Source: Owenia fusiformis (taxonomy: Eukaryota; Annelida; Polychaeta; Sabellida; Oweniidae). From it: 64,000 bases of DNA. Positions 1-10,460 of the stretch are shown piece after piece; position 1 is the first letter of the stretch; each line of letters begins with the position of its first letter. Made by a program: the position numbers and the translations under genes. The stretch is from contig CAIIXF020000002.1 of NCBI GenBank assembly GCA_903813345.2, forward strand, positions 15,320,467-15,384,466, read 5' to 3'. The notes under the pieces were generated by a model that did no database searches, had not been told where the DNA came from, and saw only the letters and a program-made list of their open reading frames with translations.

Positions 1-318
1 CATCTTTGCGTATAACTGTCACACTCATGTGGACTGAAATCTGCCATGATGACAACTGTTTGAAATTTGCAATACAGAAACTCAATTTCCCCTTAAAAGT
101 GCCTTCAAACTGACCAGAAATTCCCCTCGAATGACCCATACCCACATACTTTGATACGGCATTTCTTTTTTCAGGGATACCGCTGGATTCTGAAACTTTG
201 CAATCTTATGTAACTTTCCATAAGGAGCAAAATATATATAACATGATGGTGTGGCAATATGACATGTATGAGTTTATGGGGGATGTATACATATGAAACA
301 CCCTGTATGCATTTATTA
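1..318. other. Unique AT-rich sequence, no gene seen
   Basis: No coding region or repeat with visible structure. A mariner-like word, acaccctgta, occurs near 299-308 without a recognisable partner end, so it is not called as an element. Confidence 0.4.
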
Positions 319-1546
319 GTTAAAGTGTACAGATATAAATATTTCTCCATACAAAGAAAGATATTTACTGGTTGTGTTGAAGTGATTGTGCCAACAAAAC
401 CCAGTATATTGTGTCAGCACAATACAAAAATGATAAATAGATAGCTCCAATTAGCCTTTGGTGATTCCCTAGAATGCCATGGAGGTGCTTTAATAGCCCC
501 TATTGATTCATTCCTTAGTAGCCCTTGGGGACTACTAAGAATGCTTGGTGTTGTTTTAGTAATCCTGATTGGTTCTTTCATAGCTTTAGTAATGGCCTTA
601 GTGATAAGATCGCATGCCCTGGTTGTGCTTTAATAACCCTTATTGGTTCATCAATAGTCTAGGAAATAACCTAGTATATCCTGGTTGTGCTTTAAACATA
701 TGGTTCCTAATAGACCTTTGTGATTTCTCTGTACAGGTGGTTGTGCTTTGATTTCCCCCATTGGTTCATTAAATAGCCTTAGCAATTACCTACATGTAGT
801 ATGGCTGGTTGTGGTTTAATATCCCAAATTGGTTCCTTTTAAAGTGATAACCTAGTATGCCCTGATTGGCTCTGATTGAACTTTGATACCCACAATTGGT
901 TCCTTAGTTTGCTTAGTGATGCTTTAATAATCCCTATTGGTTTCTAAATCTGCCCTAGTACTCCCTAATATGCCTTGCTGGTGCTTTGATAGCCACAATT
1001 GGTACTTTAATATCCATTAGTGATTCCCAAAGATGCCCTTGTTGTTCTTTTGTGCTGCAGTATTCCTTCATGGTTTCCTAGATACCCTGATTGGTTCGAT
1101 GGGCTTTCTCTTTAAAGCTCATGATGGTTCCAAGTAGGTCATCATGGTGTTCTGTTAGCCCCTAAAGAGCACTACAAGGCATATTAGGAAGCACTAATGG
1201 GTATTTAGAAACTAATTAAAGCTCTCTGGGTATACTAAGGAATTGATAAGGGATATAATGAAACAAATATGGGGTATTATGGCACAACGAGTGCATATTA
1301 TGATAGCACTAAGGCTATAAAATAACCAAAGAACCAAAAAAGGATATTAAAGCACCTCTTTCAGTCTTTAGCTTACTAGGGGTTCAGTTAAGACTATTGA
1401 AAAACCAACTAGGGATATGGTATGTGTAATATTTTTGTATTGTGCTGACCTTATTGACTGGGTTGTGCTGGCACAATTCCTGCAACACAACCAATAAATA
1501 CCTTTCTTTGTTTAAGGCTGAAATATTAATGCATGTACACTTTAAC
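319..1546. mobile_element. Foldback element with tandem sub-repeats in its arms
   Basis: The outer ends are inverted copies: GTTAAAGTGTAC at 319-330 and its complement at 1535-1546. Similarity continues inward for about 120 bp (319-440 against 1414-1546), including the shared word TTGGTTGTGTTG-like core and CAGCACAATACAAAAAT. The interior 445-1380 is a degenerate tandem repeat of roughly 60-70 bp whose units carry TGGTTGTGCTTTAAT and CCCTATTGGTTC-type words. It reads in plus orientation to about 1135 and in reverse orientation from about 1140 to 1380, so the sub-repeats also fold back. No transposase is visible. The organisation is that of classical foldback elements; superfamily unknown. Confidence 0.75.
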
Positions 1547-1599
1547 AAATATATATATATTATTTCTCGTCTTCCTGACCAATAGATACAAAGATACAA

Positions 1600-1643
1600 C
1601 ATACGAAGAAAAATACTTTCTGCTGGTTGTGTTATGATGATTC
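1600..1643 (+). repeat. Detached third copy of the foldback arm
   Basis: This stretch resembles 349-388 of the foldback element's left arm (catac, then aagaaagatattt-like, then tggttgtgtt) and has the same orientation as that arm, although it lies outside the right end. It suggests an older or nested copy of the same element. Confidence 0.5.
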
Positions 1644-1646
1644 TTC

Positions 1647-2114
1647 GAAAAAACATACATGCAGTATGACAGTGACATCAGATTAATAAGTTCATGCATT
1701 ACTTACAACACTTTCTAAAAGCTTGATTAGATGGTAATTACAGTTACCACTTCCCTTGCACTTACAAAACATGCAACAATTAATTTTGTTCAGTTCACAT
1801 AATCTGTTTTGTACCACACTTACTATAATAAATTAGATTGAAGTAGAAATAATCTGGATACTACCCGTGAATGTGGTCACTCTACTGAATTAACATTCAA
1901 AGACTCAATTTTTACAGAGAACTAGGGGGGCTGCCATCCTTTAATTTAAACTCTTTTAATAATAGAAAACAGGAAGACAGGGTAGACTTTCTACTTTTTG
2001 CAGATCCTTCTCTTGACACAATTACAAATAAAAAGGCTAATGAATTAACAGCCGTATTTTTACACTCTATTGTCAAGGAAGTTAAATAGTCCAATATTCA
2101 TTAATATTATCAGT
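1647..2114. other. Unique AT-rich sequence, nothing recognised
   Basis: Short open frames exist on both strands but none shows a recognisable domain, splice context or compositional shift. Confidence 0.4.
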
Positions 2115-2237
2115 TATCACACGCTTCAGCATGTGATACAGGAAATATTCCACGAAAGGTAATACTGTATCATCCACGAAAGCGAAGCTTGAGTGGTGAT
2201 ACATTGTTACCCGAGTGGAATATTTCATGTATCACAT
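2115..2237. mobile_element. Small palindromic element
   Basis: Two levels of inverted repeat are visible. ATGTGATACAGGAAATATTC in 2131-2153 pairs with GAATATTTCATGTATCACAT in 2215-2237. Within the left arm, TATCACA and TGTGATA (2115-2138) form a short hairpin. It is MITE-sized and has no coding capacity. Confidence 0.6.
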
Positions 2238-2349
2238 AACCTGACTCTTTTACAAGTAACAATTCGAAGACAATTTATGTGAGGAAGACTTGTTAAAAAA
2301 TGGTCAGATAGTCCTTTCGAAAAAGCGCTACTTGGACTAAGTCATTTTT

Positions 2350-2515
2350 CGTGAAGAGTAATCTACTGCTTTAATTGGACTTCAACTTTTCTCCACGAAA
2401 AATGAATGATTTTTTATGTAGGTATTTCCAAAACACGTTACTTTGCCATAAAAGCGCAACTTTATTGGACTATAACTTTTCTCCATGAGGGATGCATGAA
2501 TTTCTATGTACACCC
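2350..2515 (+). repeat. About 90-bp degenerate tandem repeat, first block
   Basis: A unit starting CCACGAAAAATGAATGA at 2393 recurs at 2483 as CCATGAGGGATGCATGA; a partial earlier copy begins near 2350. Shared core words are CAAAACACGTTACTTTG and CTTTATTGGACT. Confidence 0.6.
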
Positions 2516-2961
2516 TTGGTATACGCAGCTAACGAAAATTGACCGGTACGGGTCAAAAGCTGGACCGGTACGGGTAAACGGTTTTATTTGAATTTAAAAC
2601 AGCCATAACTTGCTCAATATTGACTTCCTCGTGTCTAATTTGAAATATATGATGCCTCCCGATGCTTTTAAGTACCCCAATTTTTTACAGATTTTTAAAC
2701 GGACCAAAACTCTCTAAATGCGCATTTATGCTCTTTTCTCTCGAGAACGACTGTCTCATTTTCACGATAACTTTTATTTAGTACTTCTAACATATAAGAT
2801 CTATTTTTCCCCATCAAGGTATGATGTAAATGACATGCTATTTACATCTTGTGAGTTTCAATGACGCGCGTTTGATTTTATAAAAAATGCCAAACTTTGT
2901 GACAAAGAATTTCATCAGCTATTGCCCCGAACCGGTCCGTCTTCTCGCTCCAAGCAGATTG
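2516..2961. other. Intervening sequence with GACCGGTACGGGT doublet
   Basis: No gene is seen. The word GACCGGTACGGGT occurs twice within about 25 bp at 2540-2580 (one copy ends GTC, the other GTAA). The rest is AT-rich unique sequence. Confidence 0.35.
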
Positions 2962-3078
2962 CCCCGAATGAATTTTTATGTAGACATTTTCGAAACACGT
3001 TACTTTGTCATAAAAATGTAACTTTATTGGCCTAACTTTATCCACGAAGAATGGATGAGTTTTTATGAAGACATTTTC
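2962..3078 (+). repeat. Second block of the 80-90-bp repeat
   Basis: Copies begin at 2962 and 3042 and share CGAAACACGTTACTTTG and AACTTTATTGGCCTA with the block at 2350-2515. Both blocks therefore belong to one dispersed tandem family. Confidence 0.6.
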
Positions 3079-3681
3079 AATAAATTTTATGTTCACGTTA
3101 TTTTAATGTTTATATGATTCAAACGTTGTATATATAGAACGCAATATTCACACTAGCATGCATTCAATGTCTAGCGTCGTGAAATTCGAACATGATGTGT
3201 ACTAGCATTCGATTACAGCAATTTCTCGGCGTTGTTCATTGGTCAATCTCAACAGACCACCGTATGTCTGATCACGTGGTTACATCTCTATGAGCATTCA
3301 TTATACAAATAAGAGGAATTTTCGAATTTGAAAAATGCAGATACGTAAATAACACAGTATATCACAAAAATGCTGTTATTTGCCGTTGTTGTAGACAAAA
3401 TGAATAAGCAGAGTCCGGATTATTATGCCAGCATAATGCTCGTTTTGGACGATTTCATAAGTGGACAACCATACCACGTTGTAAGAAGTGGAAAAACAAA
3501 GTATGATGGAAAAGTACCAGTATGGGACTAAACAAAAGTTTTAAACTATTACACGTGTCTAAAAGCATGCAGTGGTTCCAGACGAAGAAAACTAAGAAAT
3601 AGGTAAAAACACAAACTACAAAAGTACGAATGGTGGTGTCATGCAGCACAACGACAACGGTACGGATATTTTCTATGAATG
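3079..3681. other. Unique sequence without recognised genes
   Basis: A 107-codon minus-strand open frame spans 3455-3778, but its 5' part runs through the left arm of the following foldback element. It has no recognisable domain and is not treated as a gene. Confidence 0.35.
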
Positions 3682-4116
3682 GGTTATTCTTTCCGAACAA
3701 CATTTTTGAAAAAAATGCTATACTGTAACTGTCCATGTTATTTCCTGGTAAAAAATAAAGTAGAAAGTATGAAGGCATGCTTTTTTTCGGAAAAATATCC
3801 TTGCAATGTCTTTTTTAGTAAACCTGGTAGCAGGCCCGGGTAGCAGGTAATTGGCAACTTCATGAAATGCTGAAATCTCAAGAAAAATCATTCAAAATGA
3901 CCACCTTTACAATTTTCTAAATCTCTACTCCAAGCTTCTCAATAATACTGGATTTCCATTGACCACTTATAGTCGGTTTATACTATGTTTACTTAGAGAA
4001 GACAATCTAATGCTACTTTCCTAAAAAAGCAAGGTAATACACACACGTCTTCATACTTTATTTATTTTGTTCCAGAAAATAGCACGTTTCAAAAATGTTG
4101 TTTGGAAAGAATAACC
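3682..4116. mobile_element. Foldback element
   Basis: Left arm 3682-3822 and right arm 4018-4116 are inverted copies. The left arm begins GGTTATTCTTTCCGAACAAC and the right arm ends with its near-complement. Both arms carry AAAATAAA and GTATGAAG-type words and end inward in a CTTTTTTAG-like word. The roughly 200-bp centre includes a small GGTAGCAGG duplication near 3825-3850. No transposase is present. Confidence 0.7.
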
Positions 4117-4211
4117 TAAGGCCAGGGTGCATATTGGGAAATTTTCTGCATTCCTCAATTGAGTCACATGTTATTTTTCAAACAAGAATAACTCCTTCCT
4201 CACATTGTCTA

Positions 4212-4437
4212 CATTTTCCAGGTTTGCACAAAGAGTGCACTTATGTACCTAGAAAAGCCTTGGGAGAAGATTTGTTTTGTAAAATGTATAAAAAACGAGA
4301 AAATTCAGTGAAAAAGAATTGTAAAATTTTCTGAATTTTTTCACTGAATTTTCTTGTTTTTATACACTTTTTCAAAACATTATTTTCACAAGTCTTTTCT
4401 AGGCACATAAGTGCACTCTTTGTGCAAAACTGGAAGA
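4212..4437. mobile_element. Near-perfect palindromic MITE at the array edge
   Basis: The element folds almost end to end. The left arm carries TTTGCACAAAGAGTGCACTT and the right arm its complement AAGTGCACTCTTTGTGCAAA, followed inward by CTAGAAAAG and CTTTTCTAG. The centre near 4305-4345 is itself palindromic around AATTCAGTGAAAAAG and CTTTTTTCAC-type words. It ends within a base or two of the first TATTG tract of the long array. Confidence 0.75.
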
Positions 4438-4491
4438 TATTGTATTGTATTGTATAGTTTTGTATTGTTTTGTTTTGTATTGTATTGTATT
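4438..4491 (+). repeat. TATTG pentanucleotide microsatellite
   Basis: A run of TATTG interrupted by TATAG and TTTTG variants opens each unit. It is short here and longest in unit 5 (16871-16972), where it forms two runs separated by TATAG. Other copies open each unit at the unit starts. The length varies between units, as expected for slippage. Confidence 0.9.
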
Positions 4492-4717
4492 TCGTTGACC
4501 AGTACTTACTCAGTAATGATTCAATTTTAAAGTTGACTTCAAGTACTACTCCAGATCTAAATTTTGAAGGTCTGAAGTCTTGTGTTCATTTTAGCTACAG
4601 TTGTAGATTGAAGGGTCTTTTCTTTTGGGTTTTCATGTTAAAATTGTGGGCTTAGTTTCGGGGTTTCTTTCTTTTAAATTGAACCATCGCTGATCTTTTC
4701 CTTAAATGTACTTTCAG

Positions 4718-4929
4718 GTGCAGTCCTCTTGCCTTGGAGAGAACAGAAAGAACCACAAAGGGAAAACCACAGAGAATCTACAATTTGTGCTACCTACCTG
4801 CAGCATTTGTGATCTACATACCTCTTGCCTTGGAGAGAACAAAAAGAAACACAGAAGGAAAACCACAGAGAATCTGCAATTTGTGCTACCTATCTGCAGC
4901 ATTTATATCTACATACCATCTTGTTAAAG
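4718..4929 (+). pseudogene. Exon-like block A: two 96-bp in-register repeats
   Basis: A polypyrimidine stretch and CTTTCAG precede 4718, and AAAG followed by GTACTG ends the block, giving plausible splice borders. Inside are two direct repeats starting CTTGCCTTGGAGAGAACA at 4728 and 4824, with a third start CTTG at 4920; the period is 96 bp, or 32 codons. Two of the three plus frames stay open: one reads CLGEN...KTTENLQFVLP twice, the other LERT...GKPQRI/CNLCYL twice. The length of 212 nt is not a multiple of three, so tandem joining would shift frame. The reverse strand is also open, so openness alone is weak evidence. Other copies: 7499-7710, 10746-10957, 13863-14074, 17201-17412, 20473-20684, 23783-23994, 26781-26992, 29742-29953. 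No known domain recognised; it could be a non-coding RNA exon or exonised repeat. Confidence 0.5.
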
Positions 4930-5398
4930 GTACTGTTACACATAATCAGTTCTATCATTTGATGATTTTGCTCTCTGGTTCAGTACGGTTATTCCACAAC
5001 GACACATTTTTCAATTGTTGGGATTCTAATCCCATTGCTGGCACATGTATGTTTGGCAAACATTTTTTCTAAGAAATACACTAAAAGAGGACTGCCTTGA
5101 TTTCACTTAATGTACAGATGTACCATGAAGCCATGTTTCATTATTTTCACATGTGGTCTGTGTTCTTAAAGAATATACATATACTCAACTATTCCATTCT
5201 TCCTACAGAGTTACATCTGCCCAAGCAGTTAGTTGACTTGATGATATAAATCTTGAGCCAGGAGGGGTATAAGGCTATGACAGATTTACTAGAGTCAATG
5301 AAAGGAATGTCTTTGCATTCCCTCCTCCGCTTGTATTGGAAGTGACTCGACCAAGTTGCATCCTTGTATTTTTCATTTTCTTATCTTGTATCTTTCAG

Positions 5399-5545
5399 GT
5401 ACAACTATGAGAGAGATGCAGCAAACACACCAAGTTAGGGCGACAGCTGGATCAGTCTTTCGACAACTTTGAGCCATCAGGTCCGGTCCACGTAAGCAGT
5501 ATCATGGGCGAGAGGTGTTCGTGTTCCTGTCACCAAAGCACCAAA
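5399..5545 (+). pseudogene. Exon-like block B
   Basis: The segment follows TTTCTTATCTTGTATCTTTCAG-type acceptor context and ends before a consensus donor, GTAAGT at 5546. One frame reads TTMREMQQTHQVRATAG, meets a TGA after SVFRQL, then continues PRKQYHGREVFVFLSPKHQ to the donor. A single in-frame stop, conserved in the units checked, prevents one open exon. The 147-nt length is a multiple of three. Copies start at 8180, 11425, 14564, 17882, 21194, 24504 and 27462; unit 9 is truncated before it. Not matched to a known family; decayed coding exon or non-coding exon. Confidence 0.4.
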
Positions 5546-5601
5546 GTAAGTACATTTTTTTCTATTCAATTATTACAACAGGTTAGTTCCTCTGTTTTCA
5601 G

Positions 5602-5687
5602 GTTCCCTTTCAGCTTGGAGATGAGGAGCCCGATGACCAACGACACAACCGAGACAACAGCTGCGTTCCTGCGTTCCTGCTACCTAA
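5602..5687 (+). pseudogene. Exon-like block C
   Basis: It is preceded by CCTCTGTTTTCAG and followed by GTTAAG, a weak donor. One frame reads VPFQLGDEEPDDQRHNRDN then SCVPAFLLPK; another reads FPFSLEMRSPMTNDTTETT. Neither frame joins block B in phase through the obvious splice sites: the phase left by B gives an early stop. A GCGTTCCT hexamer-like repeat at the end varies in copy number (expanded near 18145-18180 in unit 5 and at 27725-27755 in unit 8), changing length between units. This argues against a maintained reading frame. Confidence 0.35.
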
Positions 5688-5901
5688 GTTAAGTATTCCT
5701 TCCTGGTTTTGCATAGGGATGGTGGGCGCCTCCCAGTTTGATATTTACTTGTGGACTTTTGTTGGCCGACCCATATTTTTGGTGGAGAAACTTGGACTCT
5801 AAGGTAAAGTGGGAGGGGGGTGGTTGGGTTTCCGGGGGGATAGAGTTCATGTTTCAAAATCAAAAATATGGAAGTCTACTGGTTTATATCAAATTGGGAG
5901 A

Positions 5902-5907
5902 AATAAA
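5902..5907 (+). promoter_or_regulatory. Candidate polyadenylation signal in the unit
   Basis: AATAAA lies in an AT-rich spacer downstream of block C and upstream of block D, and is retained in every complete unit. It could end transcripts containing A-C, but a hexamer in AT-rich DNA is weak evidence. Confidence 0.25.
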
Positions 5908-6039
5908 TTTTATCTTTTGTAATATTCTGTAAATTTTTAGTAGTGTAGTGTAAAGTATAGTGTAAAGTTTTATTTAAAGTTTTTATGTAAAGTTTTATGT
6001 AAAATAACAACTACTACAACATGTTTTATCTATTTGTAG

Positions 6040-6131
6040 CACAGATGGTGAAGTCCCTGCGAAAAGACGGTCCTGTTGGAATCACATTTTTCCACGAGGG
6101 GACTAGGTCAAGTTTCCAGGACTTACAGTAG
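6040..6131 (+). pseudogene. Exon-like block D, founder of the minisatellite
   Basis: TTTATCTATTTGTAG gives an acceptor before 6040. In one frame the block reads QMVKSLRKDGPVGITFF, then HEGTRSSFQDLQ, to a TAG at 6129-6131. The stretch from TGCGAAAAGACGGTCCTG onward is the same sequence as the minisatellite monomer, but with distinctive substitutions (TTTCCACGAGGGG instead of TGTCTCCATTAGGGG). It therefore looks like the original copy from which the minisatellite expanded. The protein similarity is unknown. Confidence 0.4.
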
Positions 6132-6888
6132 ATGTCGCATTTTGACCAGTTTTATCTCTTGCAATCAGTTGCATCCCATTAGAAGGGGGGGGGAACTCCC
6201 AGTACTATTCCAGTTTTCCTGCGGAATGACAGTCCTGTTGAAATCACATTTGTCTCCATTAGGGGACTAGGTTGAGTTTCAAGGACCTACCGTACATGTC
6301 GCTCTGACCAGTTTTTATCTCTTGCAATCAATTGCATCCCATTAGCAGGGGGGGACTCCCAGTACTCTTCCAGTTTTCCTGCGGAAAGACAGTCCTGTTG
6401 AAATCACATTTGTCTCCATTAGGGGACTAGGTTGAGTTTCAAGGACTTACAGTAGATGTCGCATTTTGACCAGTTTTTATCTCTTGCAATCAATTGCATC
6501 CCATTAGCAGGGGGGGGGGACTCCCAGTACTCTTCCAGTTTTCCTGCGGAAAGACAGTCCTGTTGGAATCACATTTGTCTCCATTAGGGGACTAGGTTGA
6601 GTTTCAAGGACTTACCGTAGATGTCGCTTTTGACCAGTTTTCATCTCTTGCAATCAGTTGCATCCCATTAGCAGGGGGGGGGGGAACTCCCAGTACTATT
6701 CCAGTTTTCGTGCGGAAGGACGGTCCTGTTGAAATCACATTTGTCTCCATTAGGGGACTAGGTTGAGTTTCAAGGACTTACTGTAGATGTCGCTTTTGAC
6801 CAGTTTTTATCTCTTGCAATCAGTTGCATCCCATTAGCAGGGGGGGGGCTGCACCCAGTACTATTCTAGTTTTTTTGGGGGGGAAGTC
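6057..6888 (+). repeat. 160-168-bp G-run minisatellite (unit 1 copy)
   Basis: Monomers recur at about 160, 164 and 167 bp, measured at the AGTCCTGTTG or GGTCCTGTTG word (6231, 6391, 6555, 6722). Each contains CTCCCAGTACT, CACATTTGTCTCCATTAGGG, TGCAATCA and a G-run whose length varies from about 6 to 14. Two monomer types tend to alternate: one with CCTACCGTACATGTCGCTCTG, the other with TTACCGTAGATGTCGC. Corresponding arrays: 8841-10154, 12086-13240, 15225-16543, 18559-19869, 21854-23175, 25165-26156 and 28131-29116. Confidence 0.9.
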
Positions 6889-7198
6889 AAACAACCAGAC
6901 AACCAACCAGACAACCAACCAACCAACTTACCGAACATCCAACCGACCAACCAATGACCCAATAGGCTTAATCTATTAACTAACTTACTTACTAACCAAC
7001 CAACTAACCAACCAGACAACCACCAGACCACCCAATAGGTTAAAACTAACCAACCAACTAACTAATTAATCAACAAACTAATCAACACTCCATCCAACGA
7101 ACCAAACAACCAACGAACCAGACAAGCAACGAACCAGACAAGCAACAAACCAGACAAGCAACGAAGCAGATGACCAAGATCATGGATCTAGTGCTTAG
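6889..7198 (+). repeat. AACC/AGAC simple-repeat tract
   Basis: This is a purine-plus-C strand built from AACC, AGACAACC and AACGAACCAGACAAGC words, ending in ATCATGGATCTAGTGCTTAG before the next TATTG tract. It recurs at 10155-10460, 13241-13587, 16544-16870, 19870-20152, 23176-23462, 26157-26465 and 29117-29431. Expansion of CAACCAGACAAC in unit 3 creates a spurious WLSG-repeat open frame on the minus strand. Confidence 0.9.
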
Positions 7199-10100
7199 TA
7201 TTGTATTGTATTGTATTGTATTGTATTGTATTGTATAGTTTTGTATTGTTTTGTTTTGTATTGTATTGTATTTCGTTGACCAGTACTTACTCAGTAATGA
7301 TTCAATTTTAAAGTTGACTTCAAGTACTACTCCAGATCTAAATTTTGAAGGTCTGAAGTCTTGTGTTCATTTTAGCTACAGTTGTAGATTGAAGGGTCTT
7401 TTCTTTTGGGTTTTCATGTTAAAATTGTGGGCTTAGTTTCGGGGTTTCTTTCTTTTTAATTGAACCATCGCTGATCTTTTCCTTAAATGTACTTTCAGGT
7501 GCAGTCCTCTTGCCTTGGAGAGAACAGAAAGAACCACAAAGGGAAAACCACAGAGAATCTACAATTTGTGCTACCTACCTGCAACATTTGTGATCTACAT
7601 ACCTCTTGCCTTGGAGAGAACAAAAAGAAACACAGAAGGAAAACCACAGAGAATCTGCAATTTGTGCTACCTATCTGCAGCATTTATATCTACATACCAT
7701 CTTGTTAAAGGTACTGTAACACATAATCAGTTCTATCATTTGATGATTTTGCTCTCTGGTTCAGTACGGTTATTCCACAACGACACATTTTTCAATTGTT
7801 GGGATTCTAATCCCATTGTTGGCACATGTATGTTTGGCAAACATTTTTTCTAAGAAATACACTAAAAGAGGACTGCCTTGATTTCACTTAATGTACAGAT
7901 GTACCATGAAGCCATGTTTCATTATTTTCACATGTGGTCTGTGTTCTTAAAGAATATACATATGCTCAACTATTCCATTCTTCCTACAGAGTTACATCTG
8001 CCCAAGCAGTTAGTTGACTTGATGATATAAATCTTGAGCCAGGAGGGGTATAAGGCTATGACAGATTTACTAGAGTCAATGAAAGGAATGTCTTTGCATT
8101 CCCTCCTCCGCTTGTATTGGAAGTGACTCGACCAAGTTGCATCCTTGTATTTTTCATTTTCTTATCTTGTATCTTTCAGGTACAACTATGAGAGAGATGC
8201 AGCAAACACACCAAGTTAGGGCGACAGCTGGATCAGTCTTTCGACAACTTTGAGCCATCAGGTCCGGTCCACGTAAACAGTATCATGGGCGAGAGGTGTT
8301 CGTGTTCCTGTCACCAAAGCACCAAAGTAAGTACATTTTTTTTTCTATTCAATTATTACAACAGGTTAGTTCCTCTGTTTTCAGGTTCCCTTTCAGCTTG
8401 GAGATGAGGAGCCCGATGACCAACGACACAACCGAGACAACAGCTGCGTTCCTGCGTTCCTGCTACCTAAGTTAAGTATTCCTTCCTGGTTTTGCATAGG
8501 GATGGGGGGCGCCTCCCAGTTTGATATTTACTTGTGGACTTTTGTTGGCCGACCCATATTTTTGGTGGAGAAACTTGGACTCTAAGGTAAAGTGGGAGGG
8601 GGGTGGTTGGGTTTCCGGGGGGATAGAGTTCATGTTTCAAAATCAAAAATATGGAAGTCTACTGGTTTATATCAAATTGGGAGAAATAAATTTTATCTTT
8701 TGTAATATTCTGTAAATTTTTAGTAGTGTAGTGTAAAGTATAGTGTAAAGTTTTATTTAAAGTTTTTATGTAAAGTTTTATGTAAAATAACAACTACTAC
8801 AACATGTTTTATCTATTTGTAGCACAGATGGTGAAGTCCCTGCGAAAAGACTGTCCTGTTGGAATCACATTTTTCCACTAGGGGACTAGGTCAAGTTTCC
8901 AGGACTTACAGTAGATGTCGCATTTTGACCAGTTTTATCTCTTGCAATCAGTTGCATCCCATTAGAAGGGGGGGGGGGGGAACTCCCAGTACTATTCCAG
9001 TTTTCCTGCGGAATGGCAGTCCTGTTGAAATCACATTTGTCTCCATTAGGGGACTAGGTTGAGTTTCAAGGACCTACCGTACATGTCGCTCTGACCAGTT
9101 TTTATTTCTTGCAATCAATTGCATCCCATTAGCAGGGGGGTTTCCCAGTACTCTTCCAGTTTTCCTGCGGAAAGACAGTCCTGTTGAAATCACATTTGTC
9201 TCCATTAGGGGACTAGGTTGAGTTTCAAGGACTTACCGTAGATGTCGCTTTTGACCAGTTTTCATCTCTTGCAATCAGTTGCATCCCATTAGCAGGGGGG
9301 GAACTCCCAGTACTATTCCAGTTTTCGTGCGGAAGGACGGTCCTGTTGAAATCACATTTGTCTCCATTAGGAGACTAGGTTGAGTTTCAAGGACCTACCG
9401 TACATGTCGCTCTGACCAGTTTTTATCTCTTGCAATCAATTGCATCCCATTAGCAGGGGGGGGGGGACTCCCAGTACTCTTCCAGTTTTCCTGCGGAAAG
9501 ACAGTCCTGTTGAAATCACATTTGTCTCCATTAGGGGACTAGGTTGAGTTTCAAGGACTTACCGTAGATGTCGCTTTTGACCAGTTTTCATCTCTTGCAA
9601 TCAGTTGCATCCCATTAGCAGGGGGGGGGGGGAACTCCCAGTACTATTTCAGTTTTCGTGCGGAAGGACGGTCCTGTTGAAATCACATTTGTCTCCATTA
9701 GGGGACTAGGTTGAGTTTCAAGGACCTACCGTACATGTCGCTCTGACCAGTTTTTATCTCTTGCAATCAATTGCATCCCATTAGCAGGGGGGGGGACTCC
9801 CAGTACTCTTCCAGTTTTCCTGCGGAAAGACAGTCCTGTTGAAATCACATTTGTCTCCATTAGGGGACTAGGTTGACTTTCAAGGACTTACAGTAGATGT
9901 CGCATTTTGACCAGTATTATCTCTCGCAATCAGTTGCATCCCATTAGCAGGGGGGGGAACTCCCAGTAGTTTTTCAGTTTTCCGGCAGAAAGACAGTCCT
10001 GTTGAAATCACATTTGTCTCCATTAGGGGACTAGGTTGAGTTTCAAGGACTTACTGTAGATTTCGCTTTTGACCAGTTTTTATCTCTTGCAATCAGTTGC

Positions 10101-10460
10101 ATCCCATTAGCAGGGGGGGCTGCTCCCAGTACTATTCTAGTTTTTTTGGGGGGAAGTCAAACAACCAGACAACCAACCAGACAACCAACCAACCAACTTA
10201 CCGAACATCCAACCGACCAACCAATGACCCAATAGGCTTAATCTATTAACTAACTTACTTACTAACCAACCAACTAACCAACCAGACAACCACCAGACCA
10301 CCCAATAGGTTAAAACTAACCAACCAACTAACTAATTAATCAACAAACTAATCAACACTCCATCCAACGAACCAAACAACCCTCCATCCAACGAACCAAA
10401 CAACCAACGAACCAGACAAGCAACGAACCAGATGACCAAGATCATGGATCTAGTGCTTAG
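7199..10460 (+). repeat. Array unit 2
   Basis: Complete unit with founder plus seven minisatellite monomers (8841-10154), which accounts for most of its extra length over unit 1. The alternation of the two monomer types is clear here. The TATTG run at its start is longer than in unit 1. Confidence 0.9.

Larger units (their letters stand above)
4438..7198 (+). repeat. Array unit 1
   Basis: The shortest complete unit. Block A is 4718-4929, B 5399-5545, C 5602-5687, D from 6040. The minisatellite spans 6057-6888 (founder plus four monomers) and the AACC/AGAC tract 6889-7198. It abuts the palindromic MITE on its left. Confidence 0.9.

Noticed and set aside
6057-6888. CRISPR-like regular spacing of repeats
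   Set aside because: Monomers are contiguous with no unique spacers, and the DNA is eukaryotic.
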